Shown: piece by piece, positions 1 to 10,649 of the stretch
Numbering within the stretch: position 1 is the first letter of the stretch
Layout of the letters: the number at the start of each line of letters is the position of its first letter
Source: Laburnicola sp. R22_1
Lineage: Eukaryota > Ascomycota > Dothideomycetes > Pleosporales > Didymosphaeriaceae
Direction: 5' to 3'
NCBI GenBank assembly: GCA_014281115.1
Contig: JACONQ010000003.1
Span: 3,410,001-3,474,000 of the forward strand
Length of the DNA: 64,000 nucleotides
Notes under the pieces: generated by a model
Seen by the model: the letters and a program-made list of their open reading frames with translations, nothing else
Database searches by the model: none
What the model was told of the DNA's origin: nothing
Program-made: the position numbers and the translations under genes

Positions 1-566
1 TCTTTTGCGCCCATAGCAACGGCCACTTGCACGAACATCGACCCGCAGCCCCCACTTGCACCGTTGACTAGGACCCGGTATCCGTTTCCCTGGTGGAGCT
101 TCCCGTGCTTGTGGATCAGCATGGCCATGATACCGCATTGTCCGATGCAGGATGCTTCTTCCATGGTCATGCCCTCAGGCACAAGCGCGATGGCGCTCGT
201 CTTACTGTCGAGACAAATGTACTCGCAGAACGGGCCTCTGCCTCTGAGAATCACATCGTTAGGAGGGACGCAGAGTACTTTGCAGCCTACTGCGAAGTGG
301 TCCGGTGCGTCGGGACCGCGGGCCATGATGGTTCCCGAAAACTCGTTTCCGGGTATGGCGTTCTTTCGCACGAGAAAAGAGGGTAGGATTTTCATCACAT
401 CGGTGTTGGAAGGATCGATTCCCGCGTAGGCGACTTTAAAGAAGAGTTGGCTGCCGGTTGGGAGAGGAGGCGTTGGGACTTCTATGAGCGAGAGGACTTT
501 CCGGTGCGGGCCTGGGCGGGAGTATGTCCAGGCCTTCATGGTTGCGGGGATGGGAGAGGAGGCCAT
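1..566 (-). CDS. MDR-family (zinc-type alcohol dehydrogenase/quinone reductase-like) oxidoreductase, 3' part cut by window edge
   Basis: Reading leftwards from the ATG at 566 the frame stays open to base 1, giving about 188 residues of the N-terminal part. It starts MASSPIPATMKAWTYSRPG, the usual start of medium-chain dehydrogenase/reductase proteins. It contains a GroES-like region (VAYAGIDPSNTDV, then GNEFSGTI) and reaches the nucleotide-binding loop at VLVNGASGGCGSMFVQVA, where GASGGCG corresponds to the NAD(P)H-binding glycine motif of quinone oxidoreductase/enoyl-reductase members. The GHE catalytic-zinc motif is replaced by GNE, so the protein is probably a zinc-free quinone-reductase type (inference). 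A second in-frame ATG at about 539 (MKAWTY) could also be the start. The C-terminal half lies outside the window. Confidence 0.85.
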   Translation of the reverse strand, partial: MASSPIPATMKAWTYSRPGPHRKVLSLIEVPTPPLPTGSQLFFKVAYAGIDPSNTDVMKILPSFLVRKNAIPGNEFSGTIMARGPDAPDHFAVGCKVLCVPPNDVILRGRGPFCEYICLDSKTSAIALVPEGMTMEEASCIGQCGIMAMLIHKHGKLHQGNGYRVLVNGASGGCGSMFVQVAVAMGAK

Positions 567-1119
567 GGTTGTGGTTTGCTGGGCGAATTGGGCGATAGTG
601 TTGGGAGGGGGTGTCTATGTCTTGTAGTATCGTCGTATTCTCTTATTAGGCGGAGTCGGACGCGTTGGCGTCCGGATGGAGGATGCGGACGACGCTCGGA
701 CCAGGGTCGTGAAATGCGGACGAAATCCCCATATAACAAACGAAATCAATAATGGGATATGACGAAAGATTACAAGGCAAAATACAAGTAAGAACGATAT
801 GATAACCGTACACTGCTTATTATATACTAAGCCAAAGACATATCACACACAATAGCTAAGCGTGCAGAAGCCCATTCCATGTTTACTTGAGCACGCACCT
901 TCGCAGAAGCCGGCGATCCCACTGTGGTCCAGTCGGCGTCCCTCGCTCCTCCTTACCCTCATTTGTCTCTTTCCCGTCTACCCAGCAGCGCACCTACTCT
1001 CCCTATTGCCGAGAATGAAGTTCCCATCAGATAAGCGCAAAACGCAAGTTAATTTGTACTCTATAAGGTTCATCGTTTCAAGTTCGGCATTAGGTTCATA
1101 GCAGTCATCTGTGTTTTTA
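567..1119. other. Intergenic, no gene seen
   Basis: This is the upstream region of the MDR oxidoreductase and the region beyond the 3' end of the F-box remnant. Open frames on both strands here are short, lack family motifs and look like chance frames. Confidence 0.5.
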
Positions 1120-2420
1120 TCATCTATAGCCACCGTTAGCAAGTGGAAAACTCCGCCACTCCTCTTTCCAACCTTTCCCCGTTTCTGGCCACCTGTCTCT
1201 CCAAACATCACCGTAGTGTTCGCCACCATACAGGTCATCCATCTCGTTCTCCACCATACTGCAGACATCCAATCTTTCCAGTAGCCCCATTTCCTTCATG
1301 TGAACGGTATTGTAGTGTGTGTCACGTTGATCACGCTCGCACACCCAGTGTCTTCCAATCCAACGTATGATGTTTTGGAAGTCAACAGGCATGCGCTTGC
1401 CATAGACTTCAGAAGCACGTTTCATCTGAAGTTTGATATATGCAAGCTTTGGCGGTATACATGCAGAACTGGTGACCCCCATTAGTTCTTCGAAAATCTC
1501 GTGAATTGAAGGGAATGAAGATGCGAAACGTCAACATGTGCCTCCCATCTAGCAAATTGAGCTCGATCTACCTGATTCGCCGGATCTATCGTTAAGCTCT
1601 CAAGCTTTCCTTTAGTCATAGGTTGCTCAGGTGGTTCGTCTGCGGATTGTGGATGGAATCCCCGCCATGGCAACCGCTCACTCCACGGCCATCTGATCAA
1701 TTCCCCTGAAGGACCCGCTCTGTGGTTGAACAATATGTGAACATGCTTTAGACTTGGGGCGAGCACTGCTGCCATTTCTTGTATGGCCTCCTCGTTGTAG
1801 TCCCTACGTCCCGCCTGGTGAATCGGAGAGTGAGGACCGACAATGCTGTACAAGCAGGGAGATGTTGCCAGTAGGTAGTCCGAGTCTGAGATGTTCTGCG
1901 CGTCATTGTCCTTGTCCTGGATAAGGCTTCGAAGGCTGAACGTCTGAACGTGCAAACGGGAGGTTGGAAGGTGCTCGTGTAGCATAGAGAGAATGCAGGA
2001 CGGTACTTGTTCCGGCAACGCCCAGATAAGGTCTCGAAGCGGGAGTCCCGAGAGAAAGCGAGCCAACATTCCCCCGGGAATCTTGTTGGGGAGGCGGTTC
2101 TCGCGCATAAAAATTGATTCGAGATGTTTGTGGTATGCTGAAGGGATCTTCGGCTTCATCGAATTCGTTGCGCACATTTTGCGTGGGGAGATGTTCGGTT
2201 GCGCAGATTTTCACGACGCGTACATCTCTCCTGTAGCCCGTCGTTTCAAGCAGATCGTCGAGATTTAGCAAGCACTGCCGAAACCGTTCTTCATCATTCA
2301 CGTTCAAAAGTATGCGGGAAAACCTTTCGCGGCCTGTTCCTGCGTAACACGCTCTCGAGCTACGTGCAAAAGCCCACAAGCTACTCCGGTTTGGCTCCAA
2401 AATAGCAACTTGTTCGCATA

Positions 2421-4210
2421 AGCTAGCGTACAAGGATCCTGATCACCCGGTGTTTCTGATCACTCTACCAAAACGCGACACCTGCACAAAACGCGCGATA
2501 TCTCAGCAACGCTGCTTATAATTGCCATTGACTACACATAGATTCAAGCGCTGCAGCTGCTGTAGCTATAGCAGCTGTTTCTGAGGTGCTTGATATAGTA
2601 GATCTACGTGGTTGGACTGCTGAAGCCTCAGCTGCGCGCATAGCCTCCCTAATACTCTCTACCTCTGCAAAGCGTTGATTTGGGTCTACTCGAACGCGCT
2701 TACGCTGACGCTGAGAGGTAGATATCTCTAGCTGCTGCTCAAGGCGTCTTTTCTCTGCTTCTAGGCCTGCAGCTCTAGTATTTGCAGCTGCTAGAGCCTT
2801 ACCTGCTTTCTGTAGGAGCAGCCGGGTCGTACGACCTAGATTCTCAACGCTCTGGACGCTGCGCTGCGCTATATAGAGATCGTGAGGGCCCTGGGGAGTC
2901 GAGAGGAAGCTCTGGAGCTGCTGCTGAGGCTGCTGCTGACGTGTAGGCGTAGTAGGCCTCTGAGAGACCTGCGACGAGCTGAGCACGTGATTGATGTTGA
3001 ATGGGCAGATACCAGATGCCTGCCAGCCAGCTCGAATCACACGCTCTGTGAAGCCTTCCTCCCTAGCTTGATGATAGCAGGTGATAAAGCGCTCCTTCTT
3101 GACAGGCGCAGCGTCGTCGAGTGATGCGAGCTCCTGGATCTGACGTCTGTAACTAGACTTGATTACAGAGAAAGGAGCAAGATCTAGAGGCTGTAGGACG
3201 TGTGAGGAGTGCGCAGGTAGGTATAAGAGCTCGATTCGATGCTGCTTGCAGAGCCAAAGGAAGTCTATATCAATATGGCTGCCGTGACCGTCGAGGATAA
3301 GAAGGCGGTACTGGCCATCACCTATAGCCGTCTCAGGTATGAATATACGCTGTAGCCACTCAACACCTATCGCTTTCGACGTCCATCCGTTCTCAGAGGT
3401 TGTATAGAGCCAGCTAGGCACGGATTTAGCTGGGAACCAGGTAGTCTGTAGGCTCTGGCCTTTGAAGATAACTGCGCAGCGTAGTTTCTGCCCTGTCGCC
3501 GATACGCACTCAATTATAGAGACCCACTCGCGATTCTCTGGAGACCGAATGTAAGCCTTCTTTTTCTGACTACTAGAGAGTACTCTAGTGTTTGTACATA
3601 CTCCTAGAGCAACGCCAGTCTCATCCATATTGTATGTATTCTCCGCCTGTATGTTGAGCCGCTGTCGAGTCTGCTCATAGCGCTCTAGGAACGCGCGCAA
3701 CTGCTCTGGAGTCGCTGCATCAGCTCTCTGAGCCTCTAGCTTTCTGCCGACTACAGAGGCGATACGTGGCTGGCGCTTGATAAAGTGGTATAGCCAGTGC
3801 TTGCCAACAGGACGATCGTCGCCGTTCATACGTAGGATTCGATTGGCCATTTCTCGCGCGCGAGCGTGTGAGGGAGGGCAGGCGCGCGCGTCTTCTTCAA
3901 GGATCCATTCTACTAGAAAGTCCTCCTGTCGAGGAGTTAATCGCTGCTGGTGCTGGTGACTGAGCGAGCTCGTTGTTACGCCACGGAGTCGCATCGATAG
4001 CGTAGACTGGGAGATGCCGTACGCCTTTGCAGCTGCACGCTGACTTGTATAAAGACCTGCAGCGAAATCGCGAATAGCGGATTGTATAGCATGCTCGCGG
4101 GCGTCCATATTGATGAGCGTTGTAGAGAGATATCGCGTGTTTTGTTCAGGTGTCGCGTTTTGATGGGGTGATCAGAAACACCGGGTGATCAGGATCCTTG
4201 TACGCTAGCT
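2421..4210 (-). mobile_element. Intact pogo/Fot1-type DNA transposon (1790 bases) with TA target duplication
   Basis: The element has terminal inverted repeats beginning AGCTAGCGTACAAGGATCCT at both ends. They match perfectly for about 43 bases and imperfectly to about 85 bases (2421-2505 against 4126-4210). TA at 2419-2420 and at 4211-4212 is the target duplication expected for Tc1/mariner/pogo elements. It carries one uninterrupted transposase gene on the minus strand. The insertion lies inside the F-box-like gene. Lack of stop codons and near-perfect termini suggest a recent insertion (inference). Confidence 0.92.
2516..4108 (-). CDS. pogo/Fot1-type transposase with DDE_1 catalytic domain
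   Basis: A 530-residue single-exon protein starts at ATG 4108. The N-terminus holds a psq-type helix-turn-helix (about residues 8-45, AIRDFAAGLYTSQRAAAKAY), followed by a CENP-B-type DNA-binding region (about 55-120, LTPRQEDFLVEWILEEDARA and HWLYHFIKRQP). The DDE_1 catalytic core shows D162 in YNMDETGVALG, D273 in LILDGHGSHID and D309 in LQPLDLAPF, the DDD arrangement typical of fungal pogo/Fot1 transposases. A basic coiled-coil tail follows (about 430-480, with RQRKRVRVDPN). Length and motifs are complete and no stop interrupts it, so the protein could be functional and could mobilise this and related copies (inference). The coding strand is opposite to the copia element next door. Confidence 0.93.
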   Translation of the reverse strand: MDAREHAIQSAIRDFAAGLYTSQRAAAKAYGISQSTLSMRLRGVTTSSLSHQHQQRLTPRQEDFLVEWILEEDARACPPSHARAREMANRILRMNGDDRPVGKHWLYHFIKRQPRIASVVGRKLEAQRADAATPEQLRAFLERYEQTRQRLNIQAENTYNMDETGVALGVCTNTRVLSSSQKKKAYIRSPENREWVSIIECVSATGQKLRCAVIFKGQSLQTTWFPAKSVPSWLYTTSENGWTSKAIGVEWLQRIFIPETAIGDGQYRLLILDGHGSHIDIDFLWLCKQHRIELLYLPAHSSHVLQPLDLAPFSVIKSSYRRQIQELASLDDAAPVKKERFITCYHQAREEGFTERVIRAGWQASGICPFNINHVLSSSQVSQRPTTPTRQQQPQQQLQSFLSTPQGPHDLYIAQRSVQSVENLGRTTRLLLQKAGKALAAANTRAAGLEAEKRRLEQQLEISTSQRQRKRVRVDPNQRFAEVESIREAMRAAEASAVQPRRSTISSTSETAAIATAAAALESMCSQWQL

Positions 4211-4246
4211 TATTGCTTGAAGTACAAAAAGCGGTAAATTCTCCAT

Positions 4247-4413
4247 GAGGTTGGTGTAAGTGGGACGAGTGGTGCCCTGACACTTAAGTGCAAAACACGA
4301 CGAGCCCCTTCACACTGCAAAGCGCTAACGCCAATTTGGTAAGCGCCTTTCTGAGCGGCCGTGCGCTCACAGGTGCTCACAGCTGCTCAGAACTAGCCGA
4401 AGTGCAGGAACCA
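4247..4413. other. Former upstream region of the F-box-like gene
   Basis: A short host stretch lies between the F-box start codon and the copia insertion. The copia element landed about 170 bases upstream of that ATG and so also disrupts the promoter region. No gene is seen. Confidence 0.5.
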
Positions 4414-4418
4414 GAAAC

Positions 4419-4624
4419 TGTTGGCAGTAGCTCTCCCCAAGTAGCTAGCGTTGTTACAGGGGTTCTACCCCTAGCCTTGCCTCCTTGTTTGGCCAGTGTT
4501 TGACAGGGGGTCTGCCCTATCCTCACCTCCACGGTGAGGATAGGACAACAACTTACAACCAAAATCTTTGACTATCTATTTATTACTGTTTACCGTGTAT
4601 ACACGACCCGACGTGGAACCAACA
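4419..4624 (+). repeat. 5' LTR of the copia element
   Basis: This 206-base direct repeat pairs with 10146-10351. It contains a perfect 12-base inverted repeat (CCTATCCTCACC / GGTGAGGATAGG) around a 5-base loop TCCAC near 4520-4548. The loop is inverted in the other LTR. Confidence 0.95.
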
Positions 4625-4838
4625 CTAATTAGTGGTTAACCTCACGTTAGCCACAGACAAGCAAGGTACCAGCGTTCGAAGGGTGATTGCGAGTATCGAC
4701 TTATAGCATACTGGCTTTTGCCTGGTAATTACTAGTATCGACTCATAGCGTACTGGTTTTGCCTCAACAACGTCGCTTACGATACAGGACTTGAAGACTC
4801 GTCTCACTGTCCTATAGTACCGTCATATAGCGACAACC

Positions 4839-7800
4839 ATGTCATCTTCAGCGTCTGGAAAAGAGACCAGCTCTCTCGGCACCGCAAACCCAGAGGATAC
4901 CTAAGACAAACCTACGCAATCAACCGCGTACAGTAACAACAACTTTGTTCCTGCCAAAGTCCAGAAACTACGAGAGGAGTTTCAGATCGACCTACGCAGA
5001 TGGGACAAGGATATTGACATCTCTAACCTAGAACACCTCACAGAGCCAATCCTTAACGCATACATCTTGAGCACTGTCTTACTGTACAAAAGCTCTCAAT
5101 ATGGAGGTATTGGACTATGGGAAACCTTCAAGACAGACTTTGATGGATAGACAAAGGCAACCTTCGAGATACCAGCTAGGAAAGCTCGGTGTACACTGCG
5201 CGATTACCTCCTCTACAATGGCGTATGGGTTGACAGCGGCATAAGGAAATCGATTGGCAAGTCTCTTCAAGACGTACTTGACAACGACGAGCCACATCAG
5301 TGGACAGAGGAGGAGATCATACAGGCAGGCAAAATTACGCGAACCTATCTAGAGGAGATTGCTTCAAATATAGCTCCGAAGCCAGCTATACAGAGTACAG
5401 CTCCCCAAGACGATACAACAATAGTCAGAACAACTGAGTTGCCCTATCCGAATCGTAACCCGTCACCGTTGCCGCCGCTAGAGCCTCAGCAGCTGCCTCA
5501 GCAAGTACAGCAGCAGCAATCTCAGCAGCCACAAGTACGGTTTCTATTGTACACGAATCTGCCAGCACCATCTACATATAGAGGTTTCTCAGCACCGCCA
5601 CCAATACCATATACAGCCCCAGATCCAGAAAGGATCCCAATTCAGACAAAGACAGGGTTTCTCAAGGTCTATACAGAGGACATGAAATACAGCGGCGACA
5701 AGGATGACTTTCTGTTAGCCAAGTTAAGGACCTTTTACGATACCTGCGAGTTGTTTGAGATCTCTGAGGGACAGATGCACTGGCTCTACCCTATCTCACT
5801 TAAAGGACGAGCTAAAGCTTTCTATCAGAGTAAGATCCGCGGCAGAGGCTTTAATTTTGCTACAATTGTCAAGACTGTTAGGGAACACTTTGAGACAGAG
5901 GAGGATCTGCAACGATACACTATCCTTTGGCACGAAGCCTCTCTACTCAACCTTGTACAGAAAAGTCCAGAGAGGCCAATGCTAGAGCTCTTTCAAGAGC
6001 TCACAGATGAGCTGCAACAGATACAGGATGGACTGACAGAGCACACTATGGAGTATTCTTCAGAGATGAGCCTCCGCAACGCAGTGATACGAGCCTGCCG
6101 CGGCGTCAAGGAGTGTAGCATGGCTCTGTACAAACCAGCGTCTACGTATAAAGGACTTTGTGCGGAAATCAGGTCAGCAATTGTTACGGCGGAGAAAGAG
6201 AGACAAGCACAACGCCAGGCCTACTATACGGACGACAGCCCGGATCCGCAGCAGTACTGGACGGACCGGACGTACAACCGCGGCAGCAACCGCTACCGCT
6301 TCGGCCGCGATAAAGGCAGTTACAGTCGCGCTAGAGGCGGAAACCAGTCATTCCGCGACCGCTACAGAGGATCCCAGCGGTTCCAGCGGGACGCAAAACG
6401 ATGCTGGGTATGTGGGAAGATTGACTGCTTCTCTACAAGGCACACACTAGAGGAAAGGCGCAGATTATACGACAGGCACGCTCAACATCTACAGCAAACA
6501 ATAGACTGTACAACAGAGGATATCCAGCAGTTCCTAGTTGACTACGAAGGCCTTGATATATCCAACAGCAATGCCCATAATAGCAACGCCACTGCCGACC
6601 CGAGCGGGATCACCAACTTGATCGACGGATTACTGCAGGATGAGGCGGACTATAGCGAGCAATTCTTCTGCGAGGGCTACCTAGCAGGGCCGCGTGCAAT
6701 TGACGGCGCCAAAACTGTGTCAATATTGAACGATCAATCAGTCTCTCACAGGCTTACAGGAGGATATCAGTCTCACAGGCTTATAGAAGGATATGAGGCA
6801 TGGACAACAGGCCGCAACTGTACGTTTGAGGATCGCTACTCATCCGCTGTCTTTCAGGGGATTATGCCAGATACTGGAGCTTCTGGCATATCGACTGCTG
6901 GCCAACCCCAGGTTGAAGCTCTGTGTAGGAAACTGCCACTCGTACAGATCGATACCTCAGCAGCTAGTCAGACAATTCGATTTGGCAAAGGCGACACTAG
7001 AACCCTTGGAGTAATAGTTGTTCCAACTCCAGTTGGTAATATTACCTTCCATATTGTTCCTACAAAGACGCCCTTCCTGTACTGTGTACAGGACATGAAT
7101 CGCATGGGGGTACGGCTTGACAATCTCCGCAGTGTACTTGTCCAGAACGACTCTAAGTTCGTCCCTATTGTATGGAAATGGGGCCACCCGTACATGCTTC
7201 TGGATCAGGAAGAATCGCTAGCAGGGTGTCACTGGACAGCGACAGAAGACCGCGGTTCGCGAGCAACTTGCCACCTCACAGAGACTGAACTACGACGCCT
7301 CCACCGACGATTCGGCCACCCGTCAGTACGCCGACTGCTCCGGCTGTTACAGCGCGCTGGCCATGAGGTAGACCAGCAGATCCTGCAACACCTGACAAGG
7401 TATTGCCACCACTGTCAGATGAATGCCAAGTCACCTGGCAGATTCAAATTTACGTTAAAAGACAACTATGAGTTCAATTTTTCTATTGTTGTGGACGTAC
7501 TATACATTAATGGCAAGCCAGTCCTCCAGATAGTTGATGAAGCTACCCGATTTGGTGCCTCACGATTCCTACCTGACATGTCTGCAGCTACGGCATGGGA
7601 CACGATCCGAATCTGCTGGATTGACGTCTATCTTGGCCCGCCAGATCAGATTGTGCATGACGCCGGTACAAACTTTGCTTCGCGGGAGTTCCAGCAGCTC
7701 GCCAGATCGATGGCAATTATCACAAAGGAAGTGCTAGTAGAAGCTCACAACAGCATTGGCTTAGTAGAGCGATACCACGCCCCTCTGCGCCGCGCGTACA

Positions 7801-10069
7801 AGATTATAGAAGCTGAGGTACAGGACGAGAGACCAAGCAAGGAGCTCATACTACAAATGGCACAGAAGGCTGTCAACGATTCAGCAGGACCAGATGGACT
7901 AGTGCCCACTCTGCTAGTGTTTGGCGCCTACCCAAGGATGACGGACGCAGATCCTCCGTCACCCTCTACTGAAAAACGTACAAAAGCTATCAGACTAGCG
8001 ACTGATGAAGTGCGAAAACTGCACGCCCAGCGCCAAATCAACGACGCCCTTGCGATACGGAATGGCCCAGATACGCGGATTACTGTCAACCTGCCTATTG
8101 GCTCCTAGGTCCGAGTATACAGAGAGAAGAAAGGATGGACAGGCCCACATACGCTGCTTGAAACCCAGGGAGAGACCTGTATAGTAGAGCTGCCAAGCGG
8201 ATCAACCCAGTTCCGCTCAACAGTTGTGAAACCGTACTATAAGGAGCCGCAAGAGACTACGCCACAAGATCCCACGCTGCCAGATACCACAATGCCAGAT
8301 CCTGTTGGCGGTACGCCACCCAAATCCCCGCGCGAGAAACCAGCCGCAGAAGCTCGACCCAGTCGCCAAAGACGCAAGCCAACAAGATACCCAGGTGACG
8401 AAACAGACAATGAGGATCAGGGTGAGCAGCTTCAATCAACAGCCTACATGACCGCAAAGGAAGTTGCGGATAGAGAGCTCTCTCGCAAACTGCGCCAGGA
8501 AGGCAAGATTACAACACCAGGAGCACCTTTTAAGGCATCACAAAGGCAGGAAATCAACGGGCTAATTGCAAGAGGAGTCTTTGAGTTTACTCAGTACGAT
8601 CCAGATGGCAAACACCAGGGGATCCGAGTATTCAAATCGCGACTAGTCAATGAGGTCAAAGGCAAGACAACAGACAACCCTTTTGAGAAATCTAGGCTAG
8701 TAATACAGGCGTACAATGACGACGGAAAGGAGATTATCCTTACGCAATCTCCCACAATCCAACGGTCTAGTCAACGTCTTATTCTAGCTCTAGCACCTAC
8801 GGCTATCCACTGCGATATCAGAGTATACCTCCGCGACGTCACTTAAGCCTATACGCAGTCAACAACATATCTCAACCGTCTCATTCTCGCTCGACTGCCT
8901 AGTCAGCTTCAATCAACCTACCCGCCAAATACAATTATGGTGGTACAACGACCGCTATACGGCATACCAGAGGCAGGCACACACTGGTGGGCGACTTACC
9001 ACAAGCACCACCACCAACAGTTAGCTATGGAGACGTCTACGTACGACCCCTGCCTGCTATTAACAGCAGAAAAGCCTTTTGGAGTTGTTGGCATGCAGAC
9101 AGACGATACCTTGATTCTTGCAGATGAGCAGTTTGCTGAAAAAGAAGATACAGAACTGCAAAGGCAGAAATCAAGGCTAAACCAAAGGAAGCTCTCTCTG
9201 AAAGCCTACCACTACTATTCAATGGCTGTATTATTACACAGAAAGACAAAGTGATAGAAATGAGACAGAAGGACCAGGGCAAGAAGATCCAGCTTGTAGA
9301 CCTGTCGCACAGTGACTTCCGCCAGGCGTACAGAGAACAACGAGCTCGAGCAGCTTATATTGCGACAATTTGCCAACCAGAGGCTTCATTTGATCTATCT
9401 CGCGCCGCGCAAGCTCAGGATCCAACAGAAGAGGACGCAAAGGATCTCAACAAGCGACTAAAGTGGCAACTTGACAACCTGACCCGTGGACTACAATACG
9501 TGCCGCTACACCTTGCAACAGCAAAGCTGTATATCTTTGTTAACAGCTCATTTGCAAACAATAAAGATTATAGCTCCCAGATTAGATATATTATTGTATT
9601 AGCAAATGAGACAACAGAGGACGACCCTGCGGCACAAGATAAGTTCGAAATCTATAGTAACCTGCTCCACTGGAGCTCAACCAAGAGCAAAAGGATTACA
9701 CGGAGCGTGCTAGCTTCAGAGATCTACGGCATGGTTAGTGGCGTAGATATAGGTGTCTGTATAGGTCAGACAATTGGCAAGATTGCGTCGCAACTTGCAT
9801 CTGATCTTGGAGAACTATTGCCAATAGTAGTCTGTACAGACTCCTACTCGCTATACGAGTGCCTTGTCAAGCTTGGTACAACAAAGGAGAAGAGACTTAT
9901 GATAGATATTATGGCTCTACGCCAATCATACGAGAGACGCGAGCTCGCAGAGATCCGATGGATTAATGGAGACGACAACCCTGCCGACGCGATAACTAAG
10001 AGCAATCCGAATAAGTCCCTTAAACAGCTAGTTAGCTTAAACAAGCTGACAATTAGGATAGAAGGATAG
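4839..10069 (+). pseudogene. copia gag-pol polyprotein, interrupted by four stop codons and one frameshift
   Basis: A single frame from ATG 4839 runs to 9254 with in-frame stops at 4902 (TAA), 5148 (TAG), 8106 (TAG) and 8844 (TAA). Near 9160 a probable one-base deletion moves the frame, which then runs to the stop at 10069. Each stop fits CAA or CAG changed to TAA or TAG, i.e. C to T at CpA, the RIP signature. Domains in order: gag with a CCH-type zinc knuckle (CWVCGKIDC, about 6402); aspartic protease DTGAS (about 6873); integrase with HHCC zinc finger (HRRFGHPS ... CHHC) and catalytic D, D, E in VVDVLY, HDAGTNF and GLVERYH; an SH3-like segment after the 8106 stop; reverse transcriptase with RDVT-stop-AYTQ and an active site reading MQTDD; RNase H ending in DDNPADAITK. 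This copy cannot make a full polyprotein. Confidence 0.93.
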
Positions 10070-10145
10070 GTGAAGCGGAAGGAGGAGTAGTAGGAGATTC
10101 AGGTAATTAGGGATAGCTTCATTTTCACAAAGAAAAGACTGCCAG

Positions 10146-10351
10146 TGTTAGCAGTAGCTCTCCCCAAGTAGCTAGCGTTGTTACAGGGGTTCTACCCCTA
10201 GCCTTGCCTCCTTGTTTGGCCAGTGTTTGACAGGGGGTCTGCCCTATCCTCACCGTGGAGGTGAGGATAGGACAACAACTTACAACCAAAATCTTTGGCT
10301 ATCTATTTATTACTGTTTACCGTGTATACACGACCCGACGTGGAACCAACA
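10146..10351 (+). repeat. 3' LTR of the copia element
   Basis: It is the direct-repeat partner of 4419-4624. The hairpin loop here reads GTGGA instead of TCCAC, while both 12-base arms are unchanged. Other differences are about two single bases (TGTTAGC for TGTTGGC, and TTTGGC for TTTGAC). Confidence 0.95.
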
Positions 10352-10356
10352 GAAAC

Positions 10357-10649
10357 CCCGATACTGGTTACCAATATACTACATAGCAGTGTTAGTGGTA
10401 GAAGGCATAAGTTAAGATGCGAACTTTTTTGTTATTGTGAGCTATCGGAACTAACTATATAGCAGGCCATTATACGTATTCAACAGGCAGTGAGTCCCGA
10501 GGTCGTGACTCGCTGGCCAGTCATCACTCACAGGCCCCACCCCCGATTAATGGCGCAAACAACACGCACATGAAGCACATAAAACCTCTGGCCCTCGCTC
10601 AACAGAATGGCGTCTCTTTGTCCTTCCAATGTGGGAATTCACCACTAAC
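10357..10649. other. Host sequence downstream of the copia element
   Basis: No gene is recognised here. This stretch and 4247-4418 were contiguous before the retrotransposon inserted. Confidence 0.5.

Larger units (their letters stand above)
1120..4246 (-). pseudogene. F-box-like protein gene, split by a pogo transposon and carrying frameshifts
   Basis: The minus strand from ATG 4246 reads MENLPLFVLQAI and then meets the transposon (TA at 4211-4212). It resumes directly after the other TA (2419-2420) with CEQVAILEPNRSSLWAFARS, so removal of the element plus one TA restores a continuous F-box-like N-terminus followed by the SLWAxARSSRACY motif common in dothideomycete F-box/LRR-like proteins. 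Farther on, frame A (ending KICATEHLPTQNVRNEFDEAEDPF) passes to frame B (AYHKHLESIFMREN onward, to 1482) near 2140. Frame B then passes to frame C (HEIFEELMGVTSS to the stop at 1120) near 1500. Neither change has plausible intron signals, so both look like single-base indels. Function of the intact gene would be substrate recruitment by an SCF-type ligase (family inference). The two frameshifts suggest decay beyond the insertion itself. Confidence 0.7.
4419..10351 (+). mobile_element. Complete Ty1/copia LTR retrotransposon (5933 bases) with GAAAC target duplication
   Basis: Two 206-base LTRs (4419-4624 and 10146-10351) begin TGTT and end AACA. They are flanked by the identical 5-base sequence GAAAC (4414-4418 and 10352-10356), which proves a single insertion event. 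The internal region encodes one gag-pol frame in the order gag, protease, integrase, reverse transcriptase, RNase H, the order that defines Ty1/copia. A purine-rich stretch before the 3' LTR (about 10074-10095) could be the polypurine tract. I see no convincing tRNA-complementary primer site after the 5' LTR. The LTRs differ at only about two substitutions and one flipped hairpin loop, so the insertion is young, yet the coding frame carries nonsense changes. Confidence 0.95.

Noticed and set aside
64..429. Plus-strand ORFs at the left edge (64-429, 93-386)
   Set aside because: They are antisense shadows of the minus-strand MDR oxidoreductase, whose translation has clear family motifs.
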